This document shows positions 59,711 through 64,000 of a stretch of DNA of 64,000 nt, one piece after another. Made by a program: the position numbers and the translations under genes. The notes under the pieces were generated by a model. That model did not search any database, was not told where the DNA came from, and saw only the letters and a list, made by a program, of their open reading frames with translations. The DNA lies in contig NZ_JBFAPC010000001.1 of NCBI RefSeq assembly GCF_040675535.1, positions 1 through 64,000 of the forward strand, given 5' to 3'. Positions within the stretch are counted from its first letter, which is position 1. Each line of letters starts with the position of its first letter. The DNA comes from Patulibacter sp040675535 (GTDB lineage Bacteria; Actinomycetota; Thermoleophilia; Solirubrobacterales; Solirubrobacteraceae).

Positions 59711-61036
59711 ATGAGCACCGTCACCAAGTCCGAGAACGCGATCGTCCCCGACGAGATCGCGAAGCAGATCGTCCTGCCCGAGGGGCACCGCGACGAGACG
59801 AAGCTCTACGCGGCGTACGACTGGCTGCTCGAGAACGCCCCGCTGGCCCAGGCGCACGTCGAGGGCTACGACCCGCTCTGGCTCGTCACGAAGCACGCCG
59901 ACATCCAGGAGGTCGAGAAGCAGCCGCAGATCTTCACCAACGGCGGCGGCGAGAACAAGGGTGCGCACAACCCGATCGTCGTCAACCAGGCGGGCGAGGA
60001 GTTCACCAAGCAGCTCACGGGCGGCAGCTTCCGGGTGCTCGAGACGCTCACCTACCTCGACCCGCCGGAGCACACCTCTGTCAAGAACATCGCGCTGGAC
60101 TGGTTCCGCCCCGCGAACCTCAAGCAGTGGGAGGACCGTGTCCGCGAGCTCGCGAAGGAGTCGGTCGCCGACCTCCGGGAGAAGGCCGCCGCGGGTGAGC
60201 TGGACCTCATCAAGGACTGGGCGATCTTCTACCCGCTGCACGTGATCATGACGCTCTGCGGCGTCCCCGAGGAGGACGAGCCGCGGATGATGGCGTTGAC
60301 GCAGGACTTCTTCGGGACGGCGGACCCGGACCAGAAGCGCGACGACGTCGAGCTCTCCCCGGACGCCGCCGCGAAGCAGTGGGTCGCGACGATCCAGGAC
60401 TTCTACGCGTACTTCGACGCGATCGTCGAGGACCGGCGCGCGAATCCGACCGACGACCTCGCGACGATCGTCTCGGTCGCGCGGGGCGAGGACGGTGAGT
60501 ACCTGCCCAAGGAGGTCGCCTACGGCTACCTGGTCGCGATCGCGACGGCCGGGCACGACACGACGTCGGCCACGCTCACCACGGGGATCCAGGCGCTGCT
60601 CGAGCACCCGGAGCAGCTCAAGGCGCTCCAGGAGGACCCGTCCGGGATCCCGAACTTCGTCAACGAGGCGATCCGCTGGACGTCCCCGGTCAAGCAGTTC
60701 ACCCGCCAGGCGCTCGAGGACTACGAGCTGCGCGGGCAGAAGATCAAGAAGGGCGACCGCCTCCTGACGCTCTACCAGGCCGCCAACCGCGACCCGGAGG
60801 TGTTCGAGGACTACGAGACCTTCGACTCCACCCGTCGCCCGAACAAGCACATCGCGTTCGGCTACGGCCCGCACATGTGCATCGGGCAGCACGTCGCGAA
60901 GCTCGAGCTGCGGGTCATGTTCGAGGAGCTCCTCCCGCACATCGTGAGCGGCGAGGTCACCGGCGAGCGCAAGGTCGTGCAGACGAACTTCGTCGGCGGC
61001 GTGAAGAACCTGCCGGTCAAGCTGGAGCTGAAGTGA
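59711..61036 (+). CDS. Cytochrome P450, CYP108-like
   Basis: The 441-residue protein (ATG 59711) has the I-helix IATAGHDTTSATL (about 277-289), ExxR in NEAIR near 320 and the heme loop IAFGYGPHMCIGQHVAKLE with Cys390. The length, the AGHDTTS helix, KLELRVMFEELLP and the C-terminal TNFVGGVKNLPVK closely recall P450terp (CYP108), which hydroxylates alpha-terpineol. Its stop overlaps the reductase start by 4 bases, and a ferredoxin follows: a complete class I system. A monoterpenoid or related cyclic hydrocarbon is a likely substrate type. Confidence 0.93.
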   Translation: MSTVTKSENAIVPDEIAKQIVLPEGHRDETKLYAAYDWLLENAPLAQAHVEGYDPLWLVTKHADIQEVEKQPQIFTNGGGENKGAHNPIVVNQAGEEFTKQLTGGSFRVLETLTYLDPPEHTSVKNIALDWFRPANLKQWEDRVRELAKESVADLREKAAAGELDLIKDWAIFYPLHVIMTLCGVPEEDEPRMMALTQDFFGTADPDQKRDDVELSPDAAAKQWVATIQDFYAYFDAIVEDRRANPTDDLATIVSVARGEDGEYLPKEVAYGYLVAIATAGHDTTSATLTTGIQALLEHPEQLKALQEDPSGIPNFVNEAIRWTSPVKQFTRQALEDYELRGQKIKKGDRLLTLYQAANRDPEVFEDYETFDSTRRPNKHIAFGYGPHMCIGQHVAKLELRVMFEELLPHIVSGEVTGERKVVQTNFVGGVKNLPVKLELK

Positions 61037-62292
61037 CGGCGGAGCACACCGACCCCGGGGCCGTGGTCGTCGTCGGGGGCGGCCACGGGGGCGGGACGCT
61101 CGTCGGGCTGCTCCGGCAGCTCGGTCACGCCGCCCCCGTGACCCTCGTCGGCCACGAGGCCGACGCCCCGTACCACCGGCCGCCGCTGTCGAAGAAGTTC
61201 CACGGCGACGAGCTCGAGCAGCCGCTGAAGCCGGCGCCGTTCTACGCGGAGCAGGACATCGCGCTGCGGCTCGGCGCGGAGGTCGTGGCGATCGACCGCG
61301 ACGCGCGCACCGTCCGCCTGGACGACGGGAGCGAGCTGGCCTACGGGACCCTCGTCCTCGCGACCGGCGCGGCCCCGCGCCGGCTCGAGGTGCCCGGCGC
61401 GGACCTCGCGGGCGTCCTCAGCCTGCGGACGCTCGACGACGCGCGGGCGCTGCGCGACGGCCTGCGGCCCGGCCGCCGGCTCGTGATCGTCGGCGGCGGC
61501 TACGTCGGCCTGGAGGTCGCGGCCGTCGCCCGCTCCCAGGGGCTCGAGGTGACCGTGCTGGAGCGCGAGGACCGCGTGCTGGCCCGCGTCGCCAGCCCGG
61601 AGCTCTCCTCGATCCTCGGCGCCCACCACGAGCGCCACGGCACGGTCGTGGAGACCGGCGCGGACGTGGCGTCGTTCGCCGGCGACGAGCACGGCGCGGT
61701 CCGCGCCGTGGTGCTCGCCGACGGCCGAGAGGTCCCGTGCGACGTCGCGCTCGTCGGCGTCGGGGCGGTCCCCCGCGACGACCTCGCCCGCGCGGCCGGC
61801 CTGGCCTGCGAGGGCGGGATCCTCGTCGACGCGGAGACCCGCACGGCGGACCCGGCGATCCTCGCGATCGGCGACGTGACCCGCCGGCCGCTGGGCGGGG
61901 CGGGGGAGCTCGTCCGGATGGAGAGCATCCCGAGCGCGACGGAGCAGGCGAAGCAGGCCGCCCACGTCATCGTCGGGCGGGACGTCCCCGCGGCCGACGT
62001 GCCGTGGTTCTGGTCCGACCAGTTCGACCTGAAGCTGAAGATCGCGGGCCTCCTCCGCGGCGACCGTCCGGCCGTCGTGCGCGGCGACCCGGCGTCGGGG
62101 CGGTTCACGCTCTTCCATCTCGACGGGGACGTCGTCCGCGCGGTCGAGTCCGCCAACGCCCCCGCCGAGTTCATGGCCGGCAAGAAGCTGATCCAGCGCG
62201 GCGACCGCGTCGACGTCGCGCGGCTCGCCGACGTCGACGTGAAGCTCAAGGACGTCGTGCTGTCCGTCCCCGAGCCGGCCGCGTCCGCGTGA
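61033..62292 (+). CDS. FAD-dependent ferredoxin reductase
   Basis: The 419-residue protein from GTG 61033 has FAD motif VVVVGGGHGGGTLVGLLRQ (about 10-28), PYHRPPLSKKF, an ATGAAPRRLEVPG motif, the NAD(P)H motif LVIVGGGYVGLEVAAVARSQG (about 151-171) and the FAD-binding AILAIGDVTRR near 280. These are standard for putidaredoxin/terpredoxin reductases. It passes electrons from NAD(P)H to the ferredoxin encoded 76 bases downstream and thence to the P450. Confidence 0.94.
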   Translation: MTAEHTDPGAVVVVGGGHGGGTLVGLLRQLGHAAPVTLVGHEADAPYHRPPLSKKFHGDELEQPLKPAPFYAEQDIALRLGAEVVAIDRDARTVRLDDGSELAYGTLVLATGAAPRRLEVPGADLAGVLSLRTLDDARALRDGLRPGRRLVIVGGGYVGLEVAAVARSQGLEVTVLEREDRVLARVASPELSSILGAHHERHGTVVETGADVASFAGDEHGAVRAVVLADGREVPCDVALVGVGAVPRDDLARAAGLACEGGILVDAETRTADPAILAIGDVTRRPLGGAGELVRMESIPSATEQAKQAAHVIVGRDVPAADVPWFWSDQFDLKLKIAGLLRGDRPAVVRGDPASGRFTLFHLDGDVVRAVESANAPAEFMAGKKLIQRGDRVDVARLADVDVKLKDVVLSVPEPAASA

Positions 62293-62368
62293 GGCGTCCG
62301 CTCCCCGCCGCCGGCGCCCGCCGCGGCGTCCCCGCCGTTCCCACCGTCCCCGCAGAGGAGTCCGCCCC

Positions 62369-62692
62369 GTGCCGATGATCACCTACGTCCAGGCCGGCGA
62401 CGGCTCGGAGGCGACCGTCGAGGTCAAGGACGGCCTGAGCGTGATGGACGGCTCCATCGCGAACAACCTGCCCGGGATCGTCGCGGAGTGCGGCGGCTCG
62501 TGCTCGTGCGCCACCTGCCACGTCTACGTCGACGAGGCGTTCCGCGAGCTCTTCGGCGCGGCGTCGGAGGAGGAGTGGGAGCTGCTCGAGTTCCTCGACG
62601 AGGTGCAGCCGAACTCGCGCCTCTCGTGCCAGCTCGTCGTCACCGCGGCGGCCGACGGCCTGCGGGTCGTCGTCCCCGAGAACCAGGGCTGA
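62369..62692 (+). CDS. [2Fe-2S] ferredoxin (putidaredoxin/terpredoxin type)
   Basis: The 107-residue protein (GTG 62369, GAGGAG about 7 bases upstream; ATG 62375 is an alternative) has the cluster ligands Cys41, Cys47, Cys50 and Cys87 in the pattern CGGSCSCATC and RLSCQLVV. Spacing and length match the ferredoxins serving CYP101/CYP108 systems. It is the electron shuttle between the reductase and P450 of this operon and could also serve the P450 at 50676. Confidence 0.95.
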   Translation: MPMITYVQAGDGSEATVEVKDGLSVMDGSIANNLPGIVAECGGSCSCATCHVYVDEAFRELFGAASEEEWELLEFLDEVQPNSRLSCQLVVTAAADGLRVVVPENQG

Positions 62693-62696
62693 ACCG

Positions 62697-63149
62697 GTGT
62701 TGACGATGCGCGTGGACCTCGTCCCGCGCATCGACTCGGCGACCCTGATGGCGGTCGGGCCGCGGGCGTTCGGCGCCCGCGCGATCCTCGGGGTGTCCGG
62801 GGGCCGCGTCGACGGCGACGGCGTGCACGGCACGATCCGACCACGCTCCCCGGGGTTCCTGGTCGCCGACGCCGACGGCCTCGCGCGCGTGGACCTGCAC
62901 GGCACGCTGCTGACCGACGACGGCGTGCGGATCGCGGCGAGCTGCGCCGGGATCCTGGAGCTCAACGCCGCCGTCGAGCACGCGCTGGCGACGCGGACGA
63001 TGACCGGCTTCGGGGACCAGCGGCTGCGGGTGTCGCCGCGCTTCCGCACCGACGACGCCCGCTACCGCTGGCTCGAGCGGGAGGTCTACGTGGCGGACGG
63101 CCACGTCGTCCCCGGCGCGCTCGAGTGCCGAGCGCACCGGGTCCGCTGA
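62697..63149 (+). CDS. DUF3237 family protein
   Basis: The 150-residue protein starts at GTG 62697, four bases after the ferredoxin stop (ATG 62706 is an alternative). It has the DUF3237 layout: a beta-barrel-like GGRVDGDGVHGTIRPRSPGFLVADADGLARVDLHGTLLTDDG and a C-terminal FRTDDARYRWLEREVYVADGHVV. The family is often found near aromatic or terpenoid catabolic genes; the function is unknown. The position suggests it belongs to the P450 operon. Confidence 0.85.
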   Translation: MLTMRVDLVPRIDSATLMAVGPRAFGARAILGVSGGRVDGDGVHGTIRPRSPGFLVADADGLARVDLHGTLLTDDGVRIAASCAGILELNAAVEHALATRTMTGFGDQRLRVSPRFRTDDARYRWLEREVYVADGHVVPGALECRAHRVR

Positions 63150-63259
63150 CGGTCGGCGTAGCCGCCCCGGTGCGCGCCCTCGCCGGGGGCCCCTCGGAGC
63201 CACGACGGCGGCGCGGACCGTGACGCCCCGAGGACGGTTCTGCGCGCAGCGGCACGGGG

Positions 63260-64000
63260 TCAGCGGTCGTTCGCCTCGTAGTGCATCGCGATGGCCTCGA
63301 GGCGGTTGGTGGCCCCCAGCCGGCGAAGGATCTGCGCGAGGTGCCGCTTGGCCGAGTCCTCGTGGATCGCGCAGCGACGGGCGACCTCCGCGTTCGTGGC
63401 TCCCGCGGCGATCAGCTCCATGATCTCCGCCTGCCGGTCGGTGAGGCGAGCCATCCGTGCCCGGGCCGCGGCGGTCCGGGCACGCTCGCGGACGTCCTTG
63501 GTCGTTCCGTCGCCGGCTCCGGCGTGCAGATCGGCGATCGGCTCGTCGAGGCCGGCGGCCGCGTCCTGCACCGTCGAGCACACCGACCGGAGCAGGTCCC
63601 GCTGCTCGGCGAGCCGCTCGCGCAGCACCGCTTGCGCGTAGATCCTCCCGAACCCGTCGGCGAACTGGGTGAGGACGTCCCGATCGATCTGGACCGACGC
63701 GTCGCGCTCGGGGTGGAGCACCGCCACGATGGACCCGAGGTCCGCGCCGTGCCCGCGCACGCGGGCGATGACCTCCCGGCGGGACGGGAGCCCCGCCGCC
63801 CCCGGCGGGCGCGACGGCGCACCGGCCCGGCGCCCGGCGCGCCCCTGTCGCGCAGCCGGAGCGTCGTGGCTGGCGAGCGTGACGGGATCGTCGCCGTCGC
63901 AGGCCACCAGGGACACGTGGCGGTAGCCGAGGCGTCGTGCCACCACTGCGCAGACGGCGTCGACGAGGGCTGTCGACGACGAGGTCTCGCGCAGCTCGGC
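63260..64000 (-). CDS. LuxR-family regulator, N-terminus beyond the window
   Basis: The frame runs open to the right edge; in-frame codons before the GTG at 63946 read AELRETSSSTALVDAVCAVV and continue into RRLGYRHVSLVACDGDD, a GAF-like start, so the true start is outside. A helical linker follows, then a LuxR HTH (LTDRQAEIMELIAAGATNAEVARRCAIHEDSAKRHLAQILRRLGATNRLEAI). It resembles the four GAF-LuxR proteins upstream and is convergent with the DUF3237 gene. Confidence 0.85.
   Translation of the reverse strand, partial: AELRETSSSTALVDAVCAVVARRLGYRHVSLVACDGDDPVTLASHDAPAARQGRAGRRAGAPSRPPGAAGLPSRREVIARVRGHGADLGSIVAVLHPERDASVQIDRDVLTQFADGFGRIYAQAVLRERLAEQRDLLRSVCSTVQDAAAGLDEPIADLHAGAGDGTTKDVRERARTAAARARMARLTDRQAEIMELIAAGATNAEVARRCAIHEDSAKRHLAQILRRLGATNRLEAIAMHYEANDR

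Noticed and set aside
1..64000. tRNA, rRNA, insertion sequence or prophage genes
   Set aside because: No cloverleaf with a TTCRA arm, no ribosomal RNA sequence and no transposase, integrase or phage structural gene was recognised on either strand. The HK97-fold gene at 3761 is an encapsulin, shown by its ferritin-like cargo with targeting peptide.

Overview
This is a 64 kb stretch of a very GC-rich (roughly 70% or more) bacterial chromosome with dense, short-spaced genes, frequent 4-base ATGA/GTGA overlaps and GTG starts. The protein families (encapsulin with encapsulated ferritin, MpsC/DUF2294 proteins, many GAF-LuxR regulators, abundant secreted Thr/Ala/Lys-rich beta-propeller proteins, several PstS-like proteins) point to an actinobacterium, most likely of the class Thermoleophilia (Solirubrobacterales, Patulibacter/Conexibacter-like). 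That placement is an inference from protein style; no rRNA or tRNA gene was recognised.

Region 1 (1-9.9 kb): the end of a clan-A-like glycosidase, a nucleotidyl-cyclase-like protein carrying a YHS metal-binding tail, a Baeyer-Villiger-type flavin monooxygenase behind two adjacent dyad operators, a translationally coupled encapsulated ferritin and encapsulin shell pair (iron storage nanocompartment), small hypotheticals, and a SigB/SigF-type sigma factor with an alpha/beta hydrolase, both lying between two MpsC-family paralogues that share an upstream motif.

Region 2 (10.1-46 kb): an envelope and phosphate region. It contains a 2344-residue surface protein (lytic transglycosylase, degenerate LytM, M15-like peptidase, beta-propeller, metallophosphatase-like domain), two atypical PstS-like secreted proteins, a PKD protein, an ECF sigma factor fused to a membrane/extracytoplasmic segment and followed by a secreted protein with the same terminal module, a three-gene operon of secreted beta-propeller proteins, a divergent FtsH, a degenerate membrane phosphoesterase with a zinc ribbon, and the pstSCAB operon, which continues into a lipoprotein and two zinc-ribbon proteins. 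Phased 11-base GTTCAC-like repeats, resembling actinobacterial PHO boxes, occur upstream of ftsH, pstS and the giant surface protein; the first PstS-like gene has a related perfect dyad. I read this as a phosphate-responsive envelope locus.

Region 3 (45.9-64 kb): a CobF-like methyltransferase, then an oxidative lipid/terpenoid catabolism block: two tandem pairs and one further single GAF-LuxR regulator, a GMC oxidoreductase, a CYP125/142-like P450, an acyl-CoA synthetase, a quinone oxidoreductase-like enzyme, and a complete CYP108-like class I P450 system (P450, ferredoxin reductase, [2Fe-2S] ferredoxin) followed by a DUF3237 protein. Three of the four intergenic regions in this block carry a related CCCGAYGGGG-type motif.

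No insertion sequence, integrase, CRISPR array, rRNA or tRNA gene was seen. The 31-bp direct repeats around the second PstS-like gene and the PKD gene, and the nearly identical C-terminal domains of two secreted proteins, are the main signs of local duplication.
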